Origin: Polaribacter sp.
GTDB lineage: Bacteria; Bacteroidota; Bacteroidia; Flavobacteriales; Flavobacteriaceae
Direction: 5' to 3'
Assembly (NCBI RefSeq): GCF_024639685.1
Contig: NZ_JAHEHX010000002.1
Coordinates: 1-64,000, forward strand
DNA length: 64,000 nucleotides
Shown: positions 19,262 through 29,027 of the stretch, in pieces
Numbering within the stretch: the stretch's first letter is position 1
Layout: each line of letters begins with the position of its first letter
Translations under genes and position numbers: made by a program
The notes under the pieces: generated by a model
Database searches by the model: none
Told to the model about the DNA's origin: nothing
The model's input: only the letters and a program-made list of their open reading frames with translations

Positions 19262-22200
19262 TTATTCAATAACTAATTTTCTAATGGTTTGTTTATTTCC
19301 ATTATTAATTTTTAACAAATACAACCCTTTAGATAAGTTATTAAAAGAAATATCTTCTTTAAACAATATACTTGTATCTCTAAAAACTTTCTCTGCAACA
19401 CTTCTTCCGCTTATATCAAACAATTCTATTTTCGTTTTAGCAGTGTCAAATGTTTCAAACATTAATGTAAAGTTTCCGTTATTTGGATTTGGAAATAAAT
19501 TGAACTTATTAAAAGTTACATCATCTAAAGACGGTGTAGCTTCTTCTACTATTATGGTATAGTCTTCGGTTTCTCCATCATGACCATTAATACAAGAGGT
19601 TGGAAATTCATTTTCTTCTGGGTCAGAGTATTTACTGATAACTCGCATAACAGTTGAGCCTAATTTTGCATTTGAAGGTACCGTTATTTGTAAAGGGCTT
19701 AAATCTGTTGCAACATTGGTAACATTTGCTGCAAGGCCTAAATTATATTCTTCATCTGTATCGTTAAAAACACAATCACCATTCCAATCTATCCATGCTT
19801 TAACCAATACTTTATAATTTCCATCTGAATTTACATTTACAGTTAACTCATGGGTATCATCTTTTTTTACATTGGTAGAAATCTCTGTGTAATCAAAATA
19901 ACCTTGTAGCACTAGATTATCATTATACTTCGAAGAAAATTTATTAATTGTGTTAAATTTTACTAAAGTTGTACTTGTAGCGTACTCAGTTGTTCCGATA
20001 GATTCACATAAGGTACAACTTTGCGTTGTAAAAGTATAAGCATCAGAAAAGCTTCCTTCTCCACAAGAATTTTTAGCTTTTACCCTCCAATAGAAAACTG
20101 ATTCTTGCTCTAAAGCAGGACTATCAAATGAATTTGTATTAGAGCTACCTGAAGCAATAATATTTGAAAAGTTACTGGTAGTAGAAATTTCGATATCGTA
20201 AGAAGTGGCATTATCATCTTCTTGCCAAGTTAATACTGGTGCTATTAATGCATCTGTCTTATTATCTTCTGGAGTAGATAATGTTAAGGCACTAAACGGT
20301 GGTGAGTTTATATCTAAACTAAGTGCTAAATTTTGAACAACACTTCCACCAGTGGCAGAAACATTTATCGTATAATTAATCGGGTTTACGTCATTAAAAT
20401 TTAAAATGGTTACAACAACATCACCATTTTCACTTACTGTTTCTGGAGTAAAAGATACTTGAGAATTTAATGGATTGCCTGCACTTGAAAAACTAACTGT
20501 TTCTGAATAATTATTTATAAAATCTAAGTTTAATGTATAACTAACCGTCTCTTCACTAACATTACAAGCACTTAAATCTCCAGTGGTGTTTGTAAAAATA
20601 AAGGTTGGTTCTGTAGAATTTACATTAATAACTCCTGAATTAATATTATAAAAAATATTACCGACAGCTTCAACCATTATTTTTGCATTGGTTGCTACTT
20701 CATTCGGAATTACAATATCTTGAGTACCGTCATTTGGAGTATTAGCAAGAAGAACAACTGGAAATGTTACTCCACCATCTTTAGAAAGTCTAATATTTAC
20801 AAATTCGCAATTAATTGGCGCTATATCTGTAGTACTTTTTGTCCAACTAATGGTTTGTGTAGACCCTACATCCCAAGTAACATCTGAAGCCTGAGAAGTA
20901 ACTGTAAAAGCAGCAACATCTGCAACTGTAATTTTAACATCATCTCTTGCTGTACTTCCTCCGCCAACATTATTATCCCTAACTGTGAAGGCAAAATTTA
21001 ACTCTCTTGCTACTGAGGGAAGCACTTCCCAAGGAGAGGATCCAATACCCCCAACCCCACTATTTTCTGCTAATTCAGGGAAATGCCTATAAGCTACAGT
21101 TTTTGAAGGCAAAGACCTAAACATAGGGCCACCACTATTGGTTTCAGCAGGTGGCATTATTTCACCTATTTCGTTATCTATCTGCTCCCAATTATAGCTA
21201 AGTGTACCTAGACCATCTGCATCATCCGCCTCTCCAGTTAATTTAAATGGTGTTGATTTTGGAATAGTATAATCTGATCCTGCATTTGCAGTTGGTGTAG
21301 CATTATTGGTATCTGTTAATGTAGCACAGCTACCTGTAGTCTGGATAATGCTTTGCATTTGAGAAATACTAACTGTATGAAAATAATCATCACTATTACC
21401 TGAAGCATCACCAACACTTAAAACATTTGGATTACAAATACCAGCATAACCCATAATTGTAGACCCACTACCTGGTTCTACAGCTGTAGCATTAGTTCTA
21501 TTACAATTATTATTCTGTGTATGTGTTGCTCCAAATTGGTGGCCAATTTCATGAACTACATAATCTATATCATAAGGATCGTTTACTGGAGAAGAAATCC
21601 CAGTAACACCTCTAGCCTTTTGTCCATCTCTACAAACAACCCCTAAACCTGCTAGACCACTACCTCCAATACTAAAGATATGACCAATATCATAATTTGC
21701 AGTTCCTATTTGTAAGTCACAAATACCTTGAACTTCATTTATCATAGTATTCGCAGTACCATCTGTAATTCCGTCTGTATTGGCATCTAGAAAAATAATG
21801 TTTGTATTATTTTCTACTAAAACCATTTTTACACCTAAATCTTTTTCAAAGACACCATTAATTCTTGTTAATGAGGTATTCATTGCAGAAAGGACGACTG
21901 CTTTTTTATCTTCATCAGTTGCAGACGAGGCAATTCCTTGTCTATTAATATGAAACTGAGCATATTCTCCACTACAAACAACTGCAAGTCTATATGTTCT
22001 TAATTTGCCATCATTTACTAGTCTATTAAATATTGGTTCTGAAGCAACTTGTTTCACATTGTCTTCTACCAAACATTGAAAATCTTGTTCTTCTTTAGGT
22101 AAATCCAATCTACTATAAACAATGTAATTGTTTTTATCCTTAGAGTAAGGATCTATGTATGTTGTAGCTTCATGTTTTGAAGAAATGACTGCATGTAAAC

Positions 22201-22591
22201 CATCATAACCTATGCTTATCTTAGCAATAGCAGTTGAATCATCTAAACCTATTGCTGTGTATGATTTAATTTCGGGAAACCTTAATTGCAGTGCTGTTTC
22301 AAAATTAGACGTTTCTCGAACTAAAAAACGGTTCAAAACCCCACTTTTGTTAGGTAAGTAAATAAGGGTTTTATTTTGAGTTGAAGATTTTTTTAAGACT
22401 TTTTGAAAAGCAGTAAGTTTTAAATTTAATAATTGATAAGAAGTTGGAAAATACTCTTTTTGATAGACGTCTTTTTTTTGAAAAGAGTTCTTTGATTGTT
22501 CTGAAACACTCCAGAAATTTTGAGCTGAAAATTGATTTACAAAGAGTAATAGTAAAGTTAAAATTGTGAGATTACGTAATTTTTTTTGCAT
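19262..22591 (-). CDS. Secreted reprolysin-like zinc metalloprotease with T9SS sorting domain
   Basis: A 1109-residue exported protease. Order: signal peptide (about 1-23, ending FSAQ), propeptide, metzincin catalytic domain with the zinc motif HEIGHQFGATH (about 345-355) and the downstream IMGYAGIC Met-turn region, then fibronectin-like/Ig-like repeats (about 430-880), a GEVED-type domain (DWNGDCVFNDTDEEYNLG) and a C-terminal Por-secretion-system sorting domain (about 1035-1109, LFPNPNNGNFTL and GLYLLKINNG). It should be released or held at the cell surface through the type IX system, digesting proteins outside the cell. It is divergent from lipB with overlapping promoter region. Confidence 0.93.
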   Translation of the reverse strand: MQKKLRNLTILTLLLLFVNQFSAQNFWSVSEQSKNSFQKKDVYQKEYFPTSYQLLNLKLTAFQKVLKKSSTQNKTLIYLPNKSGVLNRFLVRETSNFETALQLRFPEIKSYTAIGLDDSTAIAKISIGYDGLHAVISSKHEATTYIDPYSKDKNNYIVYSRLDLPKEEQDFQCLVEDNVKQVASEPIFNRLVNDGKLRTYRLAVVCSGEYAQFHINRQGIASSATDEDKKAVVLSAMNTSLTRINGVFEKDLGVKMVLVENNTNIIFLDANTDGITDGTANTMINEVQGICDLQIGTANYDIGHIFSIGGSGLAGLGVVCRDGQKARGVTGISSPVNDPYDIDYVVHEIGHQFGATHTQNNNCNRTNATAVEPGSGSTIMGYAGICNPNVLSVGDASGNSDDYFHTVSISQMQSIIQTTGSCATLTDTNNATPTANAGSDYTIPKSTPFKLTGEADDADGLGTLSYNWEQIDNEIGEIMPPAETNSGGPMFRSLPSKTVAYRHFPELAENSGVGGIGSSPWEVLPSVARELNFAFTVRDNNVGGGSTARDDVKITVADVAAFTVTSQASDVTWDVGSTQTISWTKSTTDIAPINCEFVNIRLSKDGGVTFPVVLLANTPNDGTQDIVIPNEVATNAKIMVEAVGNIFYNINSGVINVNSTEPTFIFTNTTGDLSACNVSEETVSYTLNLDFINNYSETVSFSSAGNPLNSQVSFTPETVSENGDVVVTILNFNDVNPINYTINVSATGGSVVQNLALSLDINSPPFSALTLSTPEDNKTDALIAPVLTWQEDDNATSYDIEISTTSNFSNIIASGSSNTNSFDSPALEQESVFYWRVKAKNSCGEGSFSDAYTFTTQSCTLCESIGTTEYATSTTLVKFNTINKFSSKYNDNLVLQGYFDYTEISTNVKKDDTHELTVNVNSDGNYKVLVKAWIDWNGDCVFNDTDEEYNLGLAANVTNVATDLSPLQITVPSNAKLGSTVMRVISKYSDPEENEFPTSCINGHDGETEDYTIIVEEATPSLDDVTFNKFNLFPNPNNGNFTLMFETFDTAKTKIELFDISGRSVAEKVFRDTSILFKEDISFNNLSKGLYLLKINNGNKQTIRKLVIE

Positions 22592-22622
22592 AAATTAAAA
22601 TTTCAAAAAAGTATGTAACTAT

Positions 22623-22647
22623 CAAATATAGGAATTATTTACCTTTG
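22623..22647. promoter_or_regulatory. Back-to-back -7 boxes for the protease and lipB
   Basis: TACCTTTG at 22640-22647 faces lipB, 11 nt before its ATG, and TATATTTG on the reverse strand at 22630-22623 faces the protease. Both fit TANNTTTG; they are only 9 nt apart. No well-placed -33 element was found for either. Confidence 0.5.
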
Positions 22648-22658
22648 TATTCGAAATT

Positions 22659-23363
22659 ATGAACAGAAACATACTACTTAAAGACCTTACTTTAAAAGAC
22701 TATAAAGAAACTTGGGATTACCAAACTGAGTTATTACAAGAGATTGTAGATACAAAAATTTCGAACCGTAAAAATTCTGAAACAGTAACTACCAAAAATC
22801 ATTTCTTGTTTGTAGAGCATCCACATGTATACACTTTGGGTAAAAGTGGAGATTTGAGTAATTTATTATTAAATGAAATTCAAATAAAAGAAAAAGGAGC
22901 TACATTCTATAAAATTAACAGAGGTGGAGATATCACATATCATGGACCAGGACAAATTGTTGGATACCCAATTTTAGATTTAGAAAACTTTTTTACAGAT
23001 ATTCATAAATACTTACGCTTGTTAGAAGAAACAATCATTTTAACTATTGCTGAATATGGTATTAAAAGCACTAGAAGTGAAGGTGAAACGGGTGTTTGGT
23101 TAGATGCAGGTACTCCTTTTGCCCGTAAAATATGTGCTATGGGAATACGTTCCTCTAGATGGGTTACTATGCACGGTTTTGCCTTAAATGCAAATGCAGA
23201 TTTGGGTTATTTTGATAATATAATTCCTTGTGGAATTCGTGGTAAGGCTGTAACCTCTATGGAAGTTGAATTGAACAGGAAAGTGGATATAGAAGAAATA
23301 AAAAGTAAAATCTTAAAGCATTTTAAGGCTCTTTTCGAGGTTGAAAAGTTTATAGATTCTTAG
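22659..23363 (+). CDS. lipB: Octanoyl-[acyl carrier protein]:protein N-octanoyltransferase
   Basis: Moves octanoyl from ACP to the lipoyl domains of 2-oxoacid dehydrogenases and GcvH, the first step of lipoic acid attachment. The 234-residue sequence has LipB signatures: EHPHVYTLGKSG, the RGGDITYHGPGQIVGYPI stretch, KICAMGIRSSRWVTMHGFALN (catalytic Lys region) and FDNIIPCGIRG with the acyl-carrying Cys. The start 11 nt after a -7 box implies a very short leader. It converges on the NdpA-like gene with one base between stops. Confidence 0.95.
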   Translation: MNRNILLKDLTLKDYKETWDYQTELLQEIVDTKISNRKNSETVTTKNHFLFVEHPHVYTLGKSGDLSNLLLNEIQIKEKGATFYKINRGGDITYHGPGQIVGYPILDLENFFTDIHKYLRLLEETIILTIAEYGIKSTRSEGETGVWLDAGTPFARKICAMGIRSSRWVTMHGFALNANADLGYFDNIIPCGIRGKAVTSMEVELNRKVDIEEIKSKILKHFKALFEVEKFIDS

Positions 23364-23364
23364 C

Positions 23365-24417
23365 TTATTTTTCCTCGTTGAAATATACTTTATAATACTT
23401 CATTTTTTTATCTTCATCGTAACCTCTTTCTAAATATTCTGAGGCTGCATCTGGAGCATCAACATCTAATTTAATGCTGATATTGGTGTCTAACTTAATT
23501 TCAGTTTTAAGTTTATTTTTTTCTTTCTTTAAAACAACTCCAGAAACATCAAAATTATTTCTGATAAGAACATCATTTAAATTTTCATAATGCTTCTTGT
23601 AATCTTCAAATAAATCTTTGTGTTTCTCTTCTTCAAAGATTTCATCTTTAAAATTATGATAATCTAAAGCCTCATGTTCTTTAAAATAATCCACAGTGTT
23701 TGCCAAAAAATTACCTTGCTCTTGTTTTCCAAATTCAGGCTTAATAACTTCTTCAGAAAACTCTTTACATAACTCTAAATAGTTTTGAGTGTGTGAATTA
23801 TAATCATCTGCAAGCTTAACTCCTAGAAAATTCTTAATCCAATATTGGGCATCATAATTATTATTATCTACAGAAAATACAACTGTACCTTCTGTATCAG
23901 AAGTATTCAAAATTAAACAACCTTTATCAATTTTTCTTGTAGATATTCCTTTTTGAACAACAACATCAAAACTCTCATTATCATCTAAATAAGTTTGAAA
24001 AAAATCTACTTTATTCTCGATTTTATACACACCAATAGCTTCTGTTAATACATCTTTATACTCAATACCTTCTATAAAAACTACAATAACATCGCCTGTT
24101 TTAATTTGTGCAGAATTAGATTGCTCATACAAATGATTTACCATGTTTTTAGAAAACTCTACAAATGCACTTTCGTCTTTAAAAATTTCTGTAGCATAAT
24201 TATTTAGCTCATTTAGACGAACATCTGCATGATGAGAAAATCGATAACTTTGGGTAAGAGAACCAAAAGGTTTTAGAAGAAAATTCTTCATTAAATCATA
24301 ACTTTCTTGATCAAAACGAATTAAATCCTCAGAAAAAACATTCTGGCCACTATTAAATTTATTAGCCACTTTATGTAAAATACATTTTGTTATTTCTGCT
24401 CTCGTTTTTTTAATCAT
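23365..24417 (-). CDS. Nucleoid-associated protein (NdpA/YejK-like)
   Basis: A 350-residue protein of the 37-kDa nucleoid-associated family common in Bacteroidota (MIKKTRAEITKCILHKVANK; FSHHADVRLNELNNYATEIF; GCLILNTSDTEGTVV). The E. coli relative YejK is nucleoid-bound with unknown exact role. No transmembrane or catalytic motifs seen. Bases 24418-24544 upstream are AT-rich with nothing recognisable. Confidence 0.8.
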   Translation of the reverse strand: MIKKTRAEITKCILHKVANKFNSGQNVFSEDLIRFDQESYDLMKNFLLKPFGSLTQSYRFSHHADVRLNELNNYATEIFKDESAFVEFSKNMVNHLYEQSNSAQIKTGDVIVVFIEGIEYKDVLTEAIGVYKIENKVDFFQTYLDDNESFDVVVQKGISTRKIDKGCLILNTSDTEGTVVFSVDNNNYDAQYWIKNFLGVKLADDYNSHTQNYLELCKEFSEEVIKPEFGKQEQGNFLANTVDYFKEHEALDYHNFKDEIFEEEKHKDLFEDYKKHYENLNDVLIRNNFDVSGVVLKKEKNKLKTEIKLDTNISIKLDVDAPDAASEYLERGYDEDKKMKYYKVYFNEEK

Positions 24418-24544
24418 CTCTAAAAATTTTGGAGGGTAAAAATAGAAAAAGTTTACGGCTAAAAATCTAATTGTTCATAAAAAATAATTCTAATAATTAA
24501 TGATTTTAATGAATTGACTAAACAAATAAAACCTGAGATTTTAA

Positions 24545-25144
24545 TTACAACTTTAATTTAAGTTGTTCAGGTAATAATTTAAATGTTTTACGATGATGAA
24601 TGGTAGCTCCAAATTCTCGAATAGCTGCTCTATGTTCTTTAGTAGGGTATCCTTTATTTTTCTGCCAATTGTACATTGTAAATTCTTGATGAATCTTTTT
24701 CATATATGCATCTCGATAGGTTTTAGCTAATACTGAAGCTGCAGCTATACTTAAAAATTTAGCATCTCCTTTTACGATAGTTTCGTGAGGAATTTCTTTG
24801 TAGTTTCTAAACTTATTTCCATCAACAATAATAAATTTTGGGGGAATTTTTAAGCCATCAATAGCTCTATGCATACCTGTAATTGAGGCTTGTAACACAT
24901 TTAATTCATCTACCTCATCTTGATATATGAACGATACTGCAAAAGCAATTGCTTGCTCTTCTATAATTGGTTTTAAAATCTCTCTATTTTTTTCTGACAA
25001 TTGCTTGGAATCATTTAAAAGTGGATGAGAAAAATCTTTAGGCAAAATAACTGCAGCTGCAACCACGGGTCCAGACAAACAACCTCTACCTGCTTCATCT
25101 GTTCCAGCTTCTAGACGATAACCACTATAATTTGATTTTAACAT
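24545..25144 (-). CDS. rnhB: Ribonuclease HII
   Basis: Cuts RNA in RNA-DNA hybrids and at single ribonucleotides in DNA. The 199-residue length is usual. The catalytic acids are visible in [15 protein letters not shown] (Asp-Glu, about 15-17), IVDGN and the [10 protein letters not shown] stretch; the C-terminal [23 protein letters not shown] is typical. It is divergent from the putative porin gene. Confidence 0.96.
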   Translation of the reverse strand: MLKSNYSGYRLEAGTDEAGRGCLSGPVVAAAVILPKDFSHPLLNDSKQLSEKNREILKPIIEEQAIAFAVSFIYQDEVDELNVLQASITGMHRAIDGLKIPPKFIIVDGNKFRNYKEIPHETIVKGDAKFLSIAAASVLAKTYRDAYMKKIHQEFTMYNWQKNKGYPTKEHRAAIREFGATIHHRKTFKLLPEQLKLKL

Positions 25145-25217
25145 GTTACAAAGAAAATAAATTTATAATTAACAGATATACCTATACTTATTAACTACAA
25201 TTTTCGTTTAATTATTT

Positions 25218-25225
25218 TACATTTG
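25218..25225 (+). promoter_or_regulatory. Candidate -7 box of the porin gene
   Basis: TACATTTG fits TANNTTTG. It overlaps an upstream in-frame TTG/CTT-type extension of the porin frame, which argues for the ATG at 25244 as the real start. Confidence 0.5.
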
Positions 25226-25243
25226 CTTTTGTTGATTTTTGAA

Positions 25244-27217
25244 ATGAAAAAAACGTTTGTACTTTCTTTTTTGATATTTATATTTTCACTGAGCAGCTTG
25301 CATAGTCAAAGAAAACTAGGTGCAGGTGCTAAGAGAGAACAAACTACTAGAATTGGTTTAAACGGAAAAGTTGATACTTTAAATACAAAAAGTTCTACCA
25401 AAGTTATTTTATCTGGAAAAACAAAATGGACTGATTATAAGATTATTTCTCATAACAGTGACACAACTTACATAGACACTACTCTTACTTTACAAAAAGA
25501 ATATAAATTTAATTATTTACGAACTGATAATTTTGAGTTATTGCCTTTTCACAACCAAGGGCAAACCTTTAACAACTTAGGATATAGTTACAATAATATA
25601 TTGCGTTTACCGGATTTTGGGTTTAGTGCAAAACAGGTAAGTTATTTAGAAGTTGATGACATCAACTATTTTGAAGTACCTACTACAACTACTGAAATAA
25701 TGTATAGAACAGGCTTACAACAGGGCCAAGTTGTAGATGCTTTATTTACGCTCAACTTTTCAAAAAGATTAAACGTATCTCTATCCTACAAAGGGCTTCG
25801 CTCTTTAGGAGCCTACAGAAATGCCTTGGTAAGTAATGGTAATTTTAGAGGAACTTTTAATTATACTTCTAAAAACAAACAATATGAAGTTAGAGGGCAT
25901 TTAGCAACTCAAGATTTTTATCACCAAGAAAACGGAGGATTAACCCCTTCATCTTTAGATAGCTTTATTAATGAAGATCCAAATTACGAACAAAGATCTC
26001 GATTAGATGTAAATTTAAATGATGCTTTTAGTCAATTTGATGCCTCTAGACTTTATATAGAGCACAGTTATAAACTATTAGCTAAAAGAGATACACTAAC
26101 AGAAAAAGATTTTAGCAATCTTAAAATAGGGCATGTATTAACTAACGAGAATAAAAGCTATGATTTTAATCAAACAACAGCAACAACTTCCATATTTGGA
26201 GATACAAATGGAACAGGAGCTTCGGATAATAACGCACAAAGTAAACTCACAAATAACGAATTCAATTTAGAATTTAATTCAAAATATGTTTTAGGGCAGG
26301 TAAAAGCCAAAGTACATTTCACAGATTACAGTTATGGATATGACACAATACTAAATACAACTAGCGTCATAAACAACTACCAACTAAAATCTACTGCAGT
26401 TTCTTTTGGAGCAGACTGGAATGCTAAAATTAAAAACTTCAATTTAAATGCAGATGCATCCGTTACTCCTGGTTCAGGAATATTGTCTGGAAATTATATA
26501 AAAGGAACAGCTGTTTACAAAAAAGACAGTTTATTTGCTATTAAAGGTTCAGTATTACTTAGCTCAAAATCACCGAATTTTAACATGTTACTACACCAAA
26601 GTAGTTATGACAACTACAACTGGCAAAACCAGTATAGTAATATAAATACAAGAAATCTAGAGTTTTCAATAGCGTCTAAATGGTTAAATGGTTCTTTACA
26701 CTTTACAAATATTGATAATTACACCTATTTTAATAAACAAAGTAGACCGACACAATTTGAAGATCAAATTGCTTATTTAAAAGTAAAGGTCAATAAAGAG
26801 TTTAAATTTTGGAAATTTGCATTAGACAATACACTCATGTATCAGAATATTAGTAGTGGGAGTTCCGTTTTTAGAGTACCTGAGTTGGTAACTAGAAACA
26901 CATTTTATTATGCAGACAATTGGTTTAAAGGAGATGCAATGTTTGTAAATATTGGTTTTACTTTTAAATACTTTACAGCATACAATGCAAATGCATACAA
27001 CCCTCTATTGGCTGAGTTTAGATTACAAGATGAGGAAACTATAGGATTCCCAACTTTTGATGTTTTTTTTAATGCAAGAGTAAGAAGAACTAGACTTTAT
27101 TTAAAGGTAGATAATGTAACTTCTGGTTTTACGAAAAAGAACTATTTTTCTGCTCCTAATTATCCATATAGAGACTTTACAGTTCGTTTTGGGTTAGTTT
27201 GGAATTGGTTTATTTAA
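25244..27217 (+). CDS. Putative outer-membrane porin (Porin_10 family)
   Basis: About 657 residues. The start at 25244 (MKKTFVLSFLIFIFSLSSLHSQ) gives a clean signal peptide and lies after the -7 box; the frame is open seven codons further upstream, but that overlaps the promoter. The body is rich in alternating aromatic/polar beta strands and ends in a terminal aromatic residue pattern (VRFGLVWNWFI), as expected of outer-membrane barrels. Flavobacterial homologues are annotated as putative porins; the solute is unknown. It is followed 7 nt later by a small membrane protein gene, likely co-transcribed. Confidence 0.8.
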   Translation: MKKTFVLSFLIFIFSLSSLHSQRKLGAGAKREQTTRIGLNGKVDTLNTKSSTKVILSGKTKWTDYKIISHNSDTTYIDTTLTLQKEYKFNYLRTDNFELLPFHNQGQTFNNLGYSYNNILRLPDFGFSAKQVSYLEVDDINYFEVPTTTTEIMYRTGLQQGQVVDALFTLNFSKRLNVSLSYKGLRSLGAYRNALVSNGNFRGTFNYTSKNKQYEVRGHLATQDFYHQENGGLTPSSLDSFINEDPNYEQRSRLDVNLNDAFSQFDASRLYIEHSYKLLAKRDTLTEKDFSNLKIGHVLTNENKSYDFNQTTATTSIFGDTNGTGASDNNAQSKLTNNEFNLEFNSKYVLGQVKAKVHFTDYSYGYDTILNTTSVINNYQLKSTAVSFGADWNAKIKNFNLNADASVTPGSGILSGNYIKGTAVYKKDSLFAIKGSVLLSSKSPNFNMLLHQSSYDNYNWQNQYSNINTRNLEFSIASKWLNGSLHFTNIDNYTYFNKQSRPTQFEDQIAYLKVKVNKEFKFWKFALDNTLMYQNISSGSSVFRVPELVTRNTFYYADNWFKGDAMFVNIGFTFKYFTAYNANAYNPLLAEFRLQDEETIGFPTFDVFFNARVRRTRLYLKVDNVTSGFTKKNYFSAPNYPYRDFTVRFGLVWNWFI

Positions 27218-27224
27218 AATTAAA

Positions 27225-27467
27225 ATGAGAACAAAACTTAAAAATAATTGGAAGTTTTTTTTAATAATAAGTCTAACGCTTGGGCTAGCTCCTTTTAACC
27301 CTCCCCACCTACTAGGTAAAATATCTTGGATTATGGGTGGTAATGCCCTCTCTAAAAAACACGGAATGGCATTAGATGATTGGTTTGATTTGTTTTTACA
27401 CGGAACACCTTGGCTACTTCTTTTTACCGCAATTACACTTAATATTTTCAGTAAGATTAAAAAGTAA
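27225..27467 (+). CDS. Small conserved membrane protein, function unknown
   Basis: An 80-residue protein with two hydrophobic segments (about 10-25, FFLIISLTLGLAPF; about 58-74, WLLLFTAITLNIFS). It contains GKISWIMGGNALSKKHGMALDDWFDLFLHGTPW between them, which looks conserved rather than random. It directly follows the porin gene and is convergent with nhaC, with only 7 nt between stops. No function can be assigned. Confidence 0.7.
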   Translation: MRTKLKNNWKFFLIISLTLGLAPFNPPHLLGKISWIMGGNALSKKHGMALDDWFDLFLHGTPWLLLFTAITLNIFSKIKK

Positions 27468-27474
27468 CTTTTAA

Positions 27475-28944
27475 TTACTTTTTCTTAAGTAATCTAATTT
27501 TTAAATTTAATGCAGCAAATAACAATGTTGTAAATGGACTTAACCAATTAAAAATGGCATATAAGAAGTACTCCCCTACTCCTACTCCTAAAACACTAGA
27601 CTGATAAGCACCACAGGTGTTCCAAGGAATTAGCACTGAAGTTACAGTTCCAGAGTCTTCTAGGGTTCTACTTAAATTTTCCGGAGCTAAACCTTTGTCT
27701 TCATAAGCTTTTTTAAACATTTTACCAGGAATTACGAGTGCTAAATACTGATCTGATGCTACAATGTTTAAACCCAAACAACTTATCACTGTACTTGCAA
27801 ACAAACCAAAAATAGAACTAGCAACCACTAATAAACTTTTTGTGATTTTAGATAATGCACCAATAGCATCCATAATTCCGCCAAACACCATTGCACAAAT
27901 AATTAAAAATATTGTCCAAAGCATTCCTTTCATTCCTCCTGCCGCAAATAACTCGGTTAATTTTGCATCACTAGTTTCAATTTGAACATCACTTAAAATT
28001 GCTGTTGTTATTGTCTGAAATTTTGAATCTGATAGCCCTTCTAAAATTCCGCCTTGAAATATAAAAGCAAAAATAGAAGCTAAGACAACACCAGCCCCTA
28101 AAGCTAATAGAGGTTTTGTTTTTAGTAAGATCATAAAGACCACAATTACAGGCACAATGAATAGTAACGGTGTTATTGTAAAAGTTTGTGCTATTGTAAC
28201 TAATAAATTACTAACATCTGCACTACCAGAAGTATCAATAGATGCATTTAGAATAGCAAAAACTACTAAAGTTATTATTATAGTTGGCACAGTGGTATAG
28301 GCCATATATTTTATATGAGTAAATAAATCTGTACCTGCCATAGCTGGAGCTAAATTTGTAGTATCTGATAAAGGAGACATTTTATCTCCAAAATAAGCCC
28401 CAGAGATTACAGCTCCTGCAATCATTCCTGATGGAATACCTAAAGCACTACCAATTCCAATTAAAGCAATACCTACTGTAGCAGATGTGGTCCAAGAACT
28501 TCCTGTTGCTATAGAAATTATTGCTGCTATTATTACAGATGCAGGCAAAAAGATATCAGGACTTAATACTTGTAAACCATAGTACACCATTGCAGGAATA
28601 ATACCACTTACCAACCAAGATCCTGCAAGAGCACCCACTAAAAATAAAATTAAAATAGGCACAAAAACACTCTTCCAATTTTCCCAAACTTCTTGTACCA
28701 TTATTGTAATCGAGATCTTATTAAGAAAACCAACAATAGCTGCAAAAAAGCCACCTAATAAAAGAATATATTGGTTGGTATATGCACCAAACCACTCTTG
28801 CCCTTCTACAAAAAAGATATTATAAGCAAGTAAACCCATTAAAATGAACACAGGAATTAAAGATTCTAATAAACTTAACTCTTTAGTCAAATTATTAACG
28901 GATGAATCGTACTCTAATTTACTATTGTTTTCTTTGTCTTGCAT
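27475..28944 (-). CDS. nhaC: Na+/H+ antiporter, NhaC family
   Basis: A 489-residue inner-membrane transporter with about 11-12 hydrophobic helices. Family features include ATGSSWTTSATVGIALIGIG, GAYFGDKMSPLSDTTNLAPAM (conserved charged and polar residues in the transport core) and the C-terminal LIPWNTCGAY. NhaC proteins expel sodium or exchange related cations or organic acids (malate-lactate in B. subtilis MleN), so substrate is a prediction. Sodium handling fits a marine host. Confidence 0.9.
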   Translation of the reverse strand: MQDKENNSKLEYDSSVNNLTKELSLLESLIPVFILMGLLAYNIFFVEGQEWFGAYTNQYILLLGGFFAAIVGFLNKISITIMVQEVWENWKSVFVPILILFLVGALAGSWLVSGIIPAMVYYGLQVLSPDIFLPASVIIAAIISIATGSSWTTSATVGIALIGIGSALGIPSGMIAGAVISGAYFGDKMSPLSDTTNLAPAMAGTDLFTHIKYMAYTTVPTIIITLVVFAILNASIDTSGSADVSNLLVTIAQTFTITPLLFIVPVIVVFMILLKTKPLLALGAGVVLASIFAFIFQGGILEGLSDSKFQTITTAILSDVQIETSDAKLTELFAAGGMKGMLWTIFLIICAMVFGGIMDAIGALSKITKSLLVVASSIFGLFASTVISCLGLNIVASDQYLALVIPGKMFKKAYEDKGLAPENLSRTLEDSGTVTSVLIPWNTCGAYQSSVLGVGVGEYFLYAIFNWLSPFTTLLFAALNLKIRLLKKK

Positions 28945-29027
28945 ATCAAATTAATTGTATTGTAATGTTACGATATTACAGCTTGTTATGCAAATCAAAT
29001 TGATGTACTTACTTTGCTAAAAAACAA

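Noticed and set aside
25223..25243. Upstream start for the porin gene (seven extra codons)
   Set aside because: It overlaps the -7 box TACATTTG and would put LLLIFE before an otherwise normal signal peptide.
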